Part shown: positions 35,258-44,747 of the stretch, in pieces
Position numbering within the stretch: the stretch's first letter is position 1
Layout of the letters: each line of letters starts with the position of its first letter
Assembly (NCBI GenBank): GCA_036399495.1
Contig: DASWMZ010000011.1
Location: 1-64,000, forward strand
DNA: 64,000 bases
Reading direction: 5' to 3'
DNA from: Paradesertivirga sp036399495
Lineage (GTDB): Bacteria > Bacteroidota > Bacteroidia > Sphingobacteriales > Sphingobacteriaceae
Made by a program: the position numbers and the translations under genes
The notes under the pieces: model-generated
What the model saw: only the letters and a program-made list of their open reading frames with translations
Told to the model about the DNA's origin: nothing
Database searches by the model: none

Positions 35258-37732
35258 ATGACTCTTGGAACTATTACTATTTGCGCCACTCAGGAAAAGA
35301 AACCTTATCGTAACAGGTTGGCTCAAGCCATGGGCTGTGTTATTTTACCTATTCTACTTTTATTTGCTCTAGGAGTTAGCGGACAAACTACTAGCAAGCA
35401 ACTATTCAATTTCGATTGGAAATTCCACCGTGGCGGAGCTATTGGTGCAGAAAATGGGAGTTATGATGACAGCAAGTGGAGAAATGTAGAACTGCCACAT
35501 GATTGGAGCATAGAAGATCTGCCGGGAAAAAATACAGCATTTGATTCCAAGGCCGTAGGCCAGGTATCAACTGGATTTACTGAAGGAGGTGTAGGCTGGT
35601 ATAGAAAAGAATTTATTATGGAGGCCTCTGATAAAAATAAAATTACCAGTTTGACATTCGAGGGAGTCTACATGAACGCTTACGTTTACTTAAACGGTAA
35701 ATTACTAAAAACTCACCCTTATGGATATACAGAATTCACGGTAGACATTACAAATAATATCAATTACGGAAAACGAAATGTGTTGGCCGTAAAGGTAAAT
35801 AATGTAGGAGAAAACTCCAGATGGTACTCAGGTTCAGGAATTTATAGGAATGTTTGGTTGCAAGCTAAGGATAACACGCACTTAAAGAAATGGAGTAATT
35901 TTATACATACAAAAACGGCAACCGAAAATAAGGCACAAGTCGTCATTGAAAATCAAATCTTAAACTTAGACACTGAGAAACAAAGTATTAAAGTTGTTCA
36001 CCAAATTACTGATGCAAATAATAAAATAGTATTTAAGGATGAAAGATTACACGCCTTAAATGCTAGTGACAGTTTATTACTTAAACTTACAGCCAGCATA
36101 AACAAGCCATTATTATGGGATATTGACCGCCCAAATTTGTACACACTAAAAACAATCGTCTACAAAAATGATCGAATAGTCGATTTGCAAACGACTAAGT
36201 TTGGCATCAGGGATATCAAATTCTCCACATCAGGCTTTAACCTAAATGATAGAGTGTTAAAATTGAAAGGCGGTTGCATACATCATGATAATGGGATACT
36301 TGGGGCAAAAGCTTATAAAGCTGCAGAAATAAGAAAAATTCAATTGTTGAAAGACGCAGGATACAATGCGATTAGAACAGCTCATAACCCCCCCTCAACA
36401 GGTTTTTTAGATGCATGTGATAGTTTAGGTATGCTGGTTATTGACGAAGCCTTCGACTGTTGGGCCGATGGTAAAAATCCTTATGATTACCACCTCTATT
36501 TTGAGAAAAATTGGAAATCTGACATTGAGGCAATGGTACTTAGGGACCGCAATCACCCATCTGTTATCTTATGGAGTACAGGAAACGAAATTCCTTTTAA
36601 AAATCAAAAAGCAGTTGTTAAGAGTGGTAACGAGATCTCTTCCTATATTAAGTTTTTAGACCCCACTCGTTTAACTACCTCTGGGGTTCATGAACTTAGC
36701 GCCAAAAAAGATGCACTCTTTGCTACCACTGATATAGCGGGTTACAATTATGCAGCAGGTGGAGATCATAATAGCAAAGATGTTTATCAGATTGATCATG
36801 AAAGAATGCCAAATAGGATAATCTATGAATCAGAAGCCTATCCCTTGGAGGCTTTTGACAGCTGGATGAAAGTATTAAAATACGATTACGTAATAGGTGC
36901 CTTTGTTTGGACAGCATTAGATTATTATGGCGAAGCTAGCATAGGTTGGAAAGGTTATTGGCCAGACGAAAAGATTTATCCTTGGAGCACAGCCTATTGT
37001 GGCGATTTTGATATTGTTGGGAATAAAAGACCGGCATCGTATTATAGAGACGCACTTTGGAAAACAAACCAATTATCTGTTTTTGTTTCCCCGCCTGTAC
37101 CTACATTCGAACATAATCCTAACCGGATGGATTGGTCTAAATGGCATTGGGAAGATGTTTTGCCGGATTGGAACTGGGAAGGCTATGAAGGCAAAGTATT
37201 AAACATTGTTACCTATTCATCTTGTGATGAGGTAGAACTTTTTGTAAATAACAAAAGCCAGGGGAAAAAGAAAAACAGCACAGAAAACAAGTATAGGTTA
37301 ACCTGGCCGGTGGCTTATTCAGCTGGTGAAATTGAAGCTATTGGCTATAATAAGGGAAAAAAAGTAAGTACGCAAATTCTAAAAACAGCAAAAAAACCAG
37401 CTCTAATTAAATTAAAAGCAAGTAAAAATACTTTAACAGCAAATAAGCAGGATTTAGTTTATGTAGAAGTTGACATTACAGATCTAGAAGGAAACGTTGC
37501 GCCAAAAGCCGATAATCTTATCAATTTTGAAATTAATGGAGCTGGAGAAATTATAGCAGTTGGTAATGCTAACCCGCTCAGTCTAGAGAGTTTGCAGGAA
37601 AAAAACATTAAAGCTTTTAAAGGTAAATGTCTAGTTGTGATTAAGTCCACTAAACAAGCTGGAGATGTAACCCTTAAAGCGACTGCTGATGGGCTTAAAT
37701 CAAGTGAAATTACTATTAAATCTTCTAATTGA
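35258..37732 (+). CDS. GH2-family exo-glycosidase, probably beta-galactosidase
   Basis: This 824-residue secreted enzyme has an N-terminal sugar-binding jelly roll (about 45-210, ELPHDWSIEDLPG), an Ig-like sandwich (about 215-325), a TIM barrel (about 325-620) and C-terminal beta domains including an Ig-like one. Catalytic residues are Glu444 in WSTGNEIP (acid/base) and Glu524 in RIIYESEAYP (nucleophile). LKGGCIHHDNGILGA is the usual GH2 substrate loop. GH2 members of this size and layout are mostly beta-galactosidases, but beta-glucuronidase or related activities are possible. The signal peptide ending VSGQ begins near residue 25, so ATG 35330 is an alternative start. It removes terminal sugars from imported oligosaccharides. 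Confidence 0.9.
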   Translation: MTLGTITICATQEKKPYRNRLAQAMGCVILPILLLFALGVSGQTTSKQLFNFDWKFHRGGAIGAENGSYDDSKWRNVELPHDWSIEDLPGKNTAFDSKAVGQVSTGFTEGGVGWYRKEFIMEASDKNKITSLTFEGVYMNAYVYLNGKLLKTHPYGYTEFTVDITNNINYGKRNVLAVKVNNVGENSRWYSGSGIYRNVWLQAKDNTHLKKWSNFIHTKTATENKAQVVIENQILNLDTEKQSIKVVHQITDANNKIVFKDERLHALNASDSLLLKLTASINKPLLWDIDRPNLYTLKTIVYKNDRIVDLQTTKFGIRDIKFSTSGFNLNDRVLKLKGGCIHHDNGILGAKAYKAAEIRKIQLLKDAGYNAIRTAHNPPSTGFLDACDSLGMLVIDEAFDCWADGKNPYDYHLYFEKNWKSDIEAMVLRDRNHPSVILWSTGNEIPFKNQKAVVKSGNEISSYIKFLDPTRLTTSGVHELSAKKDALFATTDIAGYNYAAGGDHNSKDVYQIDHERMPNRIIYESEAYPLEAFDSWMKVLKYDYVIGAFVWTALDYYGEASIGWKGYWPDEKIYPWSTAYCGDFDIVGNKRPASYYRDALWKTNQLSVFVSPPVPTFEHNPNRMDWSKWHWEDVLPDWNWEGYEGKVLNIVTYSSCDEVELFVNNKSQGKKKNSTENKYRLTWPVAYSAGEIEAIGYNKGKKVSTQILKTAKKPALIKLKASKNTLTANKQDLVYVEVDITDLEGNVAPKADNLINFEINGAGEIIAVGNANPLSLESLQEKNIKAFKGKCLVVIKSTKQAGDVTLKATADGLKSSEITIKSSN

Positions 37733-37976
37733 TATGAAACTAAATTTGACTCATAGTCGCCGTTAAGGGGTATTTGCATGATCACTACCAACTTTACGAA
37801 TATTAGCAATTCTTATATAACCGCTAACACCCGAAAAGCCCTTTGTAAGGAATAAAAACTTGGTAGAGAAGGGTGGATGTGACTTTCAGTATTGGAAATG
37901 GCGTAAAGTGTAAGAATAAGGCTTTTTTGAGTATAAAATACGCTTTCAGTATATAACCTATTTATAAAAATAAGAC

Positions 37977-39068
37977 ATGAAAATTTTAAAAATCGTTTTC
38001 ACGCTAGTGGCTTTGACTTCATTTTCTTTTGTCTTTGCACAAGACACGAAAAAAAAAGGACCACAACTTACGCTCCATAGACACATTCCCGAACCTGTTA
38101 TAACAGTGAGGAGTAAGGGTGCCGAAGGAATAAAATGGGGCTTTGAAGGTGGCCGGGTTGTGAAAATAGGAAAAACTTACCATTTATTTACTTCCGAAAT
38201 GGTAGATAACCCTATTTGGACAAAAATGAAGTTAGGTTATTGGACAAGTGCAGATGGCTTAGATTGGACAAGAAAGGCTACTTTAAAGGAAGGGTCAGGA
38301 GATTTTACCGGAAAAGACGAGCGAGCCGCTTTATGGAGCCCCTTGCCTGCTTTTGATGAAGCTAGTAACCGGTGGAATTTATTTTATGTCGCTTATAAAT
38401 CGGCTCCATCTTTACCTACAAATTTTTTGGGCAACCACGGAGGACGCATTTGGCGTTCGGTTTCAACTGTAGCTGGCATAAACGGAATTGGTGGTCCATA
38501 CTTAGATAAGAACATCGTTCTTAAACCTGGGAAGGATTCTGGCAATTGGGAAGGCTTGCAAGGCTCAGACTCTTTCTTTCCTTTTAAAGTAGGTAAAAAT
38601 TGGTTTGCTTTCCACGGTAGTGCACAAACAGAATTTAAACCGGTAAAATCTTGGTTGGTAGGTATGGCAAAATCTTCATCAGGCTCATTAGCTGGACCCT
38701 GGAAACGATTACCGACTCTATCTCCATCGAAATTAGAGGAGCTATTTATAGAAAATCCTATTGTTACACCTGCACCCGGTGGTGGTTATTTATGCGTTTA
38801 TGATAACCAGGGCGAAGATACAATTGGTTGGGCTTATAGTAAGGATGGAATAAATTGGGGTAAAGGGAACCCATTAATTATTCAACCAAATGCGGGTAGA
38901 TGGGCAAAAGATGTGCGTACGCCTTTAGGGTTAGTGCATGAAGGAGGGAATAACTTTACGCTTTTTTATACCGGATTTGAGCAAGTACCCGACTGGGAGA
39001 GATTATTATCAGGCCAAGGCTTGGAGACCTGTGCTATTGGAAAAGTAGAATTGATTTTTACTAGATAA
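37977..39068 (+). CDS. Secreted five-bladed beta-propeller glycosidase (GH43-like)
   Basis: This 363-residue protein has a signal peptide ending VFAQ (residue 22). Repeated blade motifs read GGRVVKIGKTYHLFTSE, LGYWTSADGLDWTRKA, ERAALWSPLPAFDEASNRW, FIENPIVTPAPGGGYLCVYDN and WAYSKDGINWGKGNPL. These match the propeller clan of GH43, GH32, GH62 and GH117. The family within the clan is uncertain: GH43-type arabinosidase/galactosidase or a GH117-like enzyme acting on anhydrogalactose are both conceivable. It lies about 245 nt after the GH2 gene and 11 nt before the next glycosidase, in the same operon. The 244-base gap 37733-37976 probably holds an internal promoter; nothing else is visible. Confidence 0.7.
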   Translation: MKILKIVFTLVALTSFSFVFAQDTKKKGPQLTLHRHIPEPVITVRSKGAEGIKWGFEGGRVVKIGKTYHLFTSEMVDNPIWTKMKLGYWTSADGLDWTRKATLKEGSGDFTGKDERAALWSPLPAFDEASNRWNLFYVAYKSAPSLPTNFLGNHGGRIWRSVSTVAGINGIGGPYLDKNIVLKPGKDSGNWEGLQGSDSFFPFKVGKNWFAFHGSAQTEFKPVKSWLVGMAKSSSGSLAGPWKRLPTLSPSKLEELFIENPIVTPAPGGGYLCVYDNQGEDTIGWAYSKDGINWGKGNPLIIQPNAGRWAKDVRTPLGLVHEGGNNFTLFYTGFEQVPDWERLLSGQGLETCAIGKVELIFTR

Positions 39069-39079
39069 TATTACCAAAT

Positions 39080-40573
39080 ATGAGAAGCCACACCAGCAAA
39101 TTTATAATTGCTTTAGCAACGGTTTTAATAGCTTGTAGCAAATCTCAAACACCTTCTCCATCTCCTTCACCAATACCAACACCCGTTGATGAAGTACCGG
39201 TTGAAGTTACTGTAAATGTTAGCAATATATTAAGAACATTAACAGGGAACGAGGTGGGCTTAAACATGAATTATTTAATGGATGATGCCATCATCCCGGG
39301 CAATAATAACAGCAAGACCGGAGAAGGGATCATACAGATGGGAGCAAAAATCTTAAGATACCCGGGTGGCGAAAAGTCCGATAACTACTATTTTGCTTCG
39401 CCACCTTATAGTAAAGCGAGCCCAAGAGCCATTACCTGCCTTCTTCCGGTTAAGGATGGAAACGACAGGTTTGTAAATGCCGATTTAACAGCTAAAAGCA
39501 TCGTGATGGATTTTGATGAGTTCATGGCCACATGCTCCCAAACAAACGCTCAACCATTAGTTGTAGTGGCTTACGACTTAATGTATATGAATGATTCTTG
39601 GTGCAATGGTGTTAAACCCACTAAAGCGCAATTATTAGAAAATGCAAAACAATGGGTTAAATACGCCAACGTCACTAAAAATTACAATGTTAAATTGTGG
39701 ATGATAGGCAACGAATCATTTAACCAAAACGGAATGTCAGCAGAGCAATATGCATTAGATATTGCAGAGTTCGCTGATGCCATGCGCAGTGTAGACCCCA
39801 GCATAAAAATTATTGCAAATGGCAAATCAAGTTGGTGGTCAGCCTTATTAACCAGTCCTGCGGTTAGTAAAATAGATTACTTAGCTCCCGGTAACTATCT
39901 GGGATCAAATATGTCTTCTTACGATAAATACAGAACTAATACGGCAAGTTTAACTACAGAAACTGATAAGGCCATAGCCGCAATTGAGACTTTAGCTACC
40001 GGAACGGATAGGTCACGCATTGGAGTAATCGTGTATGAATATAACAGCATTGACTTCAATGGAGGCTGGGCAAATGATAACAACCTAGGGCATGCTTTAT
40101 GTAGTTTTCAGATGCTTGCCGACGATCTTGTCAAACCGAAACTGTATAGTGCGTGCTTCTGGAATACACGCTGGATAAATAACATTACAAACTCGCATGA
40201 TTTGTATGATGCATTACATGCCAACGGCAGCTTAAATGCCAATGCCATTAGCTTGAGTATACTAGGTAAAAACTTATTAAGCACGATGGTTAGCACCACC
40301 TCTGGAAATGGTATCAAATCTTATGCATCCTACGCCAGCGGGACTAAAGATCTGCGGATATTCTTGCTAAACAAAGAGCTAAGTCCCAAAAAAGTAAAAA
40401 TTAGCCTAGCAAACTACTTAGCTAGCTTTACGTACGATAAATGGGAATTTAAAGGCAATAATCCGGAAGACAAATTTCCAACCTGGGCGACAACAGCAAG
40501 CAACCAAACAGGCTCATCCAATTTAGAAATAACATTGCCTGCAACCTCTGTGACGATGATAGCTTGTAGGTAA
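39080..40573 (+). CDS. Clan-A glycosidase lipoprotein (GH51/GH39-like)
   Basis: This 497-residue lipoprotein has Cys19 in VLIACSKS followed by a Pro/Ser tether (TPSPSPSPIPTPV). It has a (beta/alpha)8 barrel with ILRYPGG near residue 95, acid/base Glu212 in WMIGNESF and nucleophile Glu320 in IVYEYNS, then a C-terminal beta-sandwich (SYASGTKDLRIFLLNKE). The R-Y-P-G-G loop and the GNE/E-Y pair are close to alpha-L-arabinofuranosidases of GH51, but GH39, GH30 and GH86 share the layout. Inference: removes arabinose or cleaves a galactan backbone at the cell surface. It follows the propeller enzyme by 11 nt. Family number is tentative; glycosidase identity is firm. Confidence 0.75.
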   Translation: MRSHTSKFIIALATVLIACSKSQTPSPSPSPIPTPVDEVPVEVTVNVSNILRTLTGNEVGLNMNYLMDDAIIPGNNNSKTGEGIIQMGAKILRYPGGEKSDNYYFASPPYSKASPRAITCLLPVKDGNDRFVNADLTAKSIVMDFDEFMATCSQTNAQPLVVVAYDLMYMNDSWCNGVKPTKAQLLENAKQWVKYANVTKNYNVKLWMIGNESFNQNGMSAEQYALDIAEFADAMRSVDPSIKIIANGKSSWWSALLTSPAVSKIDYLAPGNYLGSNMSSYDKYRTNTASLTTETDKAIAAIETLATGTDRSRIGVIVYEYNSIDFNGGWANDNNLGHALCSFQMLADDLVKPKLYSACFWNTRWINNITNSHDLYDALHANGSLNANAISLSILGKNLLSTMVSTTSGNGIKSYASYASGTKDLRIFLLNKELSPKKVKISLANYLASFTYDKWEFKGNNPEDKFPTWATTASNQTGSSNLEITLPATSVTMIACR

Positions 40574-40718
40574 AATATTATGTTAAAAGTACGGTGCAAA
40601 TTCGAAAAGCTTCATATTTCTGTTAAACGCTATTTGATTAATGCTGCATCTATATCGTAAAGTATTATATATCTATTATCAGTAATTCTAAATTTTTTAA
40701 CTCAGTTAAACCAATTTC

Positions 40719-42281
40719 ATGAAGCATCTTTTTACTTATCTCATTCTATGTACGCTCGCGACATGGTCTGCCGGAGTTTTCGGACAATCGATCCAACCTG
40801 GCTCCGGTCATTACAATATACGTTCTTACGGTGCCATAGGTGACGGTAAACAACTAGAACAGGTTGCTATCAATAAGGCAATAGCAGCCTGCGCAAAAAA
40901 TGGTGGCGGAACTGTGTACATACCTCCGGGAAAGTATTTGTCTGGAAGTATCCATTTGAAAAGCAACATCAATCTTCATTTAGAAGTGGGAGCTACTATC
41001 GTAGCTGCGCCTTCAACAATGGGAGCTTATGATCCGTCAGAACCGTTTCCAGACACTGCTTATCAGGATCGCGGGCATACCCATTTTCATAATAGTTTAA
41101 TTTGGGGAGAAGGTTTGAGTAATGTGTCAATTACCGGAAGAGGAATGATAGATGGATCTGCAATGCCGCGTGAAGATACAGACAAAGAACGAAGCTTGCT
41201 CAAAGGGCCTACTGGTGTGGGAAATAAGGCCATAGCCTTAAAACAATGTAAAAACGTTTTGATAAGAGATATCACTGTCTACCGCGGTGGGCACTTCGCT
41301 ATCATCGTTACAGGCTGTGACCGTGTCACGCTGGAAAACTTAACTATTGATACAATTCGGGATGGAATTAATATTGATTGTGGTACGAATACGCTCATTA
41401 ATAATTGCCGGGTAAATTCGCCCGGCGATGATGCCATTGCGATAAAAAGTTCTTATGCATTAAACAGGCCGGTGATTACAGAAAACCTGATCATTACCAA
41501 CTGTCAGGTATCCGCCTTTAAAGTAGGTACCTTATTGGATGGAACCAGAGTTCCGGACGAAGTGCCTTGGTCGGGAGGAGCCTGGGGTGCCGGACGGATC
41601 AAATTTGGAACAGAATCCAATGGTGGGTTTCGCAATTGTGTAGTCTCTAACTGTACGTTTTGGAACAGCAACGGCATTGCGCTGGAAATGGTTGATGGTG
41701 GCATCATGGACAATATTGTTGTCTCCAACATTAGCATGACTAATGTGCATCATTATCCAATTTACGTAAGCACTGGCCAACGTAATAGAGGCCCTAAAGC
41801 AACCACCACAAAAATGGGGGTAATTCGAAATATTATGATTAGTAATATCAATGTGATTGGAGCAGACAGTTTAAGTGGTATACAAATAACTGGTATGCCC
41901 AGACACCCGGTTGAGAATATTACGCTTCGAAATATAAGCATCCAATATAAGGGAGGGGGCACCTTAGCCCAAGCGGCCCGAATATTTCCAGAATTGGGTA
42001 AAGGTTATCCCGAACCTTCTTTATTAGGTGTTAACCCCTCTTACGGCTTATTTGCCCGGCATGTAAAAGGGCTCGGATTATATGATCTTTCATTTTCAAC
42101 TTTAACCACCGACGAAAGGCCAGCAATAATAGCCGAAGATGTACAAAGACTTGATATCGGTCGATTTAGATTTCCGGAAAACAAAACTGGTTTAAATTAC
42201 CTTTTTTCTGATGTTGCTGATTTTAATATCGAAAATTCACCGTTGCTTAAACGAGCTGTAGAGAACAAGAAAATTAAATAA
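40719..42281 (+). CDS. GH28-family polygalacturonase-like enzyme
   Basis: This 520-residue secreted right-handed beta-helix protein has a signal peptide ending VFGQ, then YNIRSYGAIGDGKQ and INKAIAACAKNGGGTVYIPPG typical of the pectinase superfamily. Catalytic acids Asp237 and Asp238 lie in NSPGDDAIAIKSS, and ITVYRGGHFAI and RIKFGTESNGG match the substrate-binding turns. GH28 exo- or endo-enzymes hydrolyse galacturonan or rhamnogalacturonan. Together with the tagaturonate reductase on the opposite strand just downstream, this is the best evidence that the locus handles galacturonate-containing pectin. It probably ends the operon; a hairpin follows at 42429. Confidence 0.9.
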   Translation: MKHLFTYLILCTLATWSAGVFGQSIQPGSGHYNIRSYGAIGDGKQLEQVAINKAIAACAKNGGGTVYIPPGKYLSGSIHLKSNINLHLEVGATIVAAPSTMGAYDPSEPFPDTAYQDRGHTHFHNSLIWGEGLSNVSITGRGMIDGSAMPREDTDKERSLLKGPTGVGNKAIALKQCKNVLIRDITVYRGGHFAIIVTGCDRVTLENLTIDTIRDGINIDCGTNTLINNCRVNSPGDDAIAIKSSYALNRPVITENLIITNCQVSAFKVGTLLDGTRVPDEVPWSGGAWGAGRIKFGTESNGGFRNCVVSNCTFWNSNGIALEMVDGGIMDNIVVSNISMTNVHHYPIYVSTGQRNRGPKATTTKMGVIRNIMISNINVIGADSLSGIQITGMPRHPVENITLRNISIQYKGGGTLAQAARIFPELGKGYPEPSLLGVNPSYGLFARHVKGLGLYDLSFSTLTTDERPAIIAEDVQRLDIGRFRFPENKTGLNYLFSDVADFNIENSPLLKRAVENKKIK

Positions 42282-42428
42282 CGATTCAGAATTTGAGATA
42301 TTTCGATGGCATTGCGCAAAGCAGCTCAAAGGTATGGTAGGGATGATATATACCAAATAAAATTCGGTGCCGGAATATACGGACTGGTTAGACATATATT
42401 TTAACAAAGGATCATAAACGGATTCGTA

Positions 42429-42459
42429 TAGATGGGAAAGAGCAAATTTTTCCCATCTA
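42429..42459. terminator. Bidirectional terminator between convergent GH28 and uxaB genes
   Basis: TAGATGGGAAA (42429-42439) pairs perfectly with TTTCCCATCTA (42449-42459) around nine bases with A/T runs. The remaining parts of the 325-base gap 42282-42606 show no gene. Confidence 0.75.
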
Positions 42460-42606
42460 CAAAGCATATCTCGTTATTGAATACAGGCAATAAATATACC
42501 CGCGGCGATTAATTCAGCAATATCAAAATAGTAAGATTAAGCCGAAAGACCAAACAGCTTTACTGAAATTAGTTTAGCTAATCTTTGACTTTTAGAATTA
42601 TTATAA

Positions 42607-44073
42607 TTACCGCTGCAATTCTGAAAGACTTAATATGATAGCTTCCCTAAATTCGGGTAACGAATCTAAATCATAATCCCATAAGTCGCGGTTTTTTAAT
42701 ACTTCCTGAACCGCTTCTTCAGCAGAATGATTTTTCCACAGTTCATAGAAATATTTTGCCTGCGTATCATTGATTAAATAGGAATTCCCGTTAAACTCAC
42801 CGTAAAAATTCGTTCCCTCTACACTAACAGGTTTCATAAACTGCAAATACGACGCAAAGCCTGTAGCAAAATGTTGTGGAACTTTATTAAACAGCTTGTA
42901 GTAATTAATTATTAAGTCTTTGTTACGCATTTTCATTTTAGCCGTGTAGCTTAAGGATATGCTTAGCCATTGATGATCTATAGCAGGGTTTTTGAAACGG
43001 TCTAGCACTTGGTGTCCAAACTTGCGTTTTTCCTCTTCACTTATGGCGTAAGGAATTGCGGGAGCGATTTCATCAAATAGCAATCGTTCAATATACCCGG
43101 TAAAAAACTTATCTTCCATAGCCTCGCGAACAGTTTTAAACCCCTTGAAAAATGCTAACCCGCAACAAAAACTATGCGTACCATTAAGCAGCCGCAATTT
43201 TAATTCACGATACTTATCAATATTCTCTTCAATGACTACACCTTCACCAGCCTTATAAAAACTTAATGTTTCTTTAACTTTTTCCGGAGCTTCTATCGCC
43301 CATAATTTGTAGGGTTCGGCACAAATAAGGAGATCGTCTTTGTAGCCCAATTCGCGTTCGTATGCATCCAATATTTCCGGAGCTGGTTTTCCCGGAACGA
43401 TGCGATCAACTAAAGAATTACAGAAATGATTTTCAGTTTTTAGCCAAGTGAAAAAATTCGGTTCCAGCTTATTATATACTGCTAATTCTAAAACGATCTC
43501 GAAAAGTTTTTTCCCATTATCCGGAATCAACTCGGTAGGAATGATTACCGTTCCGGAGACTTGCCTATCTGCGATCGTTTTATATCGATGATATAAAAAG
43601 GCAAGCAATTTTGCCGGAAACGACTTTGGAGGCGCTTGGTTAATATCCTCCTCCACCAGTTCAATACCGGCTTCCGTAGTGTTCGAAATAATAATCTTTA
43701 ATTCAGGGTTTTCAGCGCATGCAAGAATCTTGTCCCAATCTTTTTGAGCGGAAAGAACACGACTGATTGCAGATGAAATTATATTTTCTTCGACTGGTGT
43801 TCCCGACATGAATCCCCTTAAACAAATAGTATACAGGTTATTCTGCTGGTCAAAGGAAGATGTATCTCCTTTGTCCGTCGACTTTACTAGCACTACTCTC
43901 CCATTAAATATACCAGCCATATTGGCCTTATTAATAAAATAGTCGGGCAATCCCCGTAGTAAAACACTTGTGCCAAATTGTAAAACCCTTTCAGGCAAGT
44001 CGAAAGTGCTAATGGATGGCTTTATAATTAGATTTGATGTTATTCGGTCGAGGGTTTGTTTGGAAAGGTTCAT
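42607..44073 (-). CDS. uxaB: Tagaturonate reductase (altronate oxidoreductase)
   Basis: This 488-residue cytoplasmic NAD-dependent enzyme of the mannitol dehydrogenase family interconverts D-tagaturonate and D-altronate in galacturonate breakdown. Visible features are the N-terminal nucleotide-binding fold (ERVLQFGTSVLLRGLPDYF, VVLVKST), the family motif segment YRELKLRLLNGTHSFCCGLAF containing the catalytic Lys-x5-Asn-x2-His, and the C-terminal helical domain (HQWLSISLSYTAKMKMRN). Length matches UxaB (about 480). Neither uxaA nor uxaC is in the window. Convergence with the GH28 gene ties polysaccharide attack to uronate use. Confidence 0.9.
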   Translation of the reverse strand: MNLSKQTLDRITSNLIIKPSISTFDLPERVLQFGTSVLLRGLPDYFINKANMAGIFNGRVVLVKSTDKGDTSSFDQQNNLYTICLRGFMSGTPVEENIISSAISRVLSAQKDWDKILACAENPELKIIISNTTEAGIELVEEDINQAPPKSFPAKLLAFLYHRYKTIADRQVSGTVIIPTELIPDNGKKLFEIVLELAVYNKLEPNFFTWLKTENHFCNSLVDRIVPGKPAPEILDAYERELGYKDDLLICAEPYKLWAIEAPEKVKETLSFYKAGEGVVIEENIDKYRELKLRLLNGTHSFCCGLAFFKGFKTVREAMEDKFFTGYIERLLFDEIAPAIPYAISEEEKRKFGHQVLDRFKNPAIDHQWLSISLSYTAKMKMRNKDLIINYYKLFNKVPQHFATGFASYLQFMKPVSVEGTNFYGEFNGNSYLINDTQAKYFYELWKNHSAEEAVQEVLKNRDLWDYDLDSLPEFREAIILSLSELQR

Positions 44074-44526
44074 GGTATGTGCTTATAAGCTTAGCGCTGA
44101 CAATTTAACAAATTCTTGTTCCAGTGATGGTTTGTTAAGACTAATGTAATAACTTCTTCTGATGCATGGAATCGATGACTACAGAAAATTTTAATGCTTT
44201 GATTCAATACGCATAGTTTGCTAAACCTTTCATTGAACTAATCTCAGAATCTGTGTTAATGAGTCTATTAAGGATTTTTATACATCGCCTAAAAAGCTGA
44301 ATTTTTTGTTAATTTGAATGCGTGAGTTAATTGAATGGTTAGCTCGGATCCAAGCGAACTATTACAACTTGTCTTATGTAAACTGCAATTTGCATTAATC
44401 TTTTCGGCTGTGCGATTATAACTCGGCGGCAATTAAAATGATGTGTGAGAACTGATGAAATTGTGTGAGAATGTGTGAGAAAAAATCAGACACCCGAAAG
44501 TTAATTTCCAAATGCCTGATTTTCAG
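44074..44526. other. Region upstream of uxaB with three copies of TGTGTGAGAA
   Basis: About 450 bases without a gene. The part near 44080-44250 should hold the uxaB promoter. Close to the tRNA fragment are three direct copies of TGTGTGAGAA at 44442-44451, 44462-44471 and 44472-44481, the kind of short repeats that integrases bind beside attachment sites. Confidence 0.5.
44482..44523 (-). terminator. Terminator of the tRNA-Lys fragment
   Basis: On the minus strand AAAATCAG ... CTGATTTT pairs across 44516-44523 and 44482-44489 and is extended by two more pairs, ending in a T run. It sits directly after the tRNA 3' end, as a normal tRNA terminator would. Confidence 0.7.
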
Positions 44527-44568
44527 TGACCTGGGAGAGGCTCGAACTCTCGACCCACTGATTAAGAG
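44527..44568 (-). tRNA. 3' half of tRNA-Lys (anticodon CTT); broken in the anticodon arm
   Basis: The minus strand from 44568 reads the anticodon loop CTCTTAA, the 3' anticodon stem TCAGT, variable loop, a perfect T arm (GAGAG, TTCGAGC, CTCTC) and the acceptor 3' strand CCAGGTC plus discriminator A. The 5' half is absent: the bases before the loop (AAGGT) do not pair with TCAGT. The break in the anticodon arm, with the 3' end and terminator kept, is typical of an attachment site used by a tyrosine integrase. This is therefore a non-functional relic or att site, not a tRNA gene. The Lys identity rests on the loop alone. Confidence 0.8.
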
Positions 44569-44747
44569 ACCTTTTATACCATTTTGACACTTTCTATTTT
44601 TATTAATGTATTGATAATCAATAATATGCGATTTTTATTTTCCGTTGTTACCTAGGTATTTGGCGATATTTAGCCCTTTTTTCTGTAGCGTTGTCGAAAC
44701 CTTGCCCTAAAATAATCAACGTAAAAAACAGGCATCATTTCGGGGCC

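Noticed and set aside
44527..44568. Complete tRNA gene
   Set aside because: The D arm, 5' acceptor strand and 5' anticodon stem are missing; only the 3' half can be folded.
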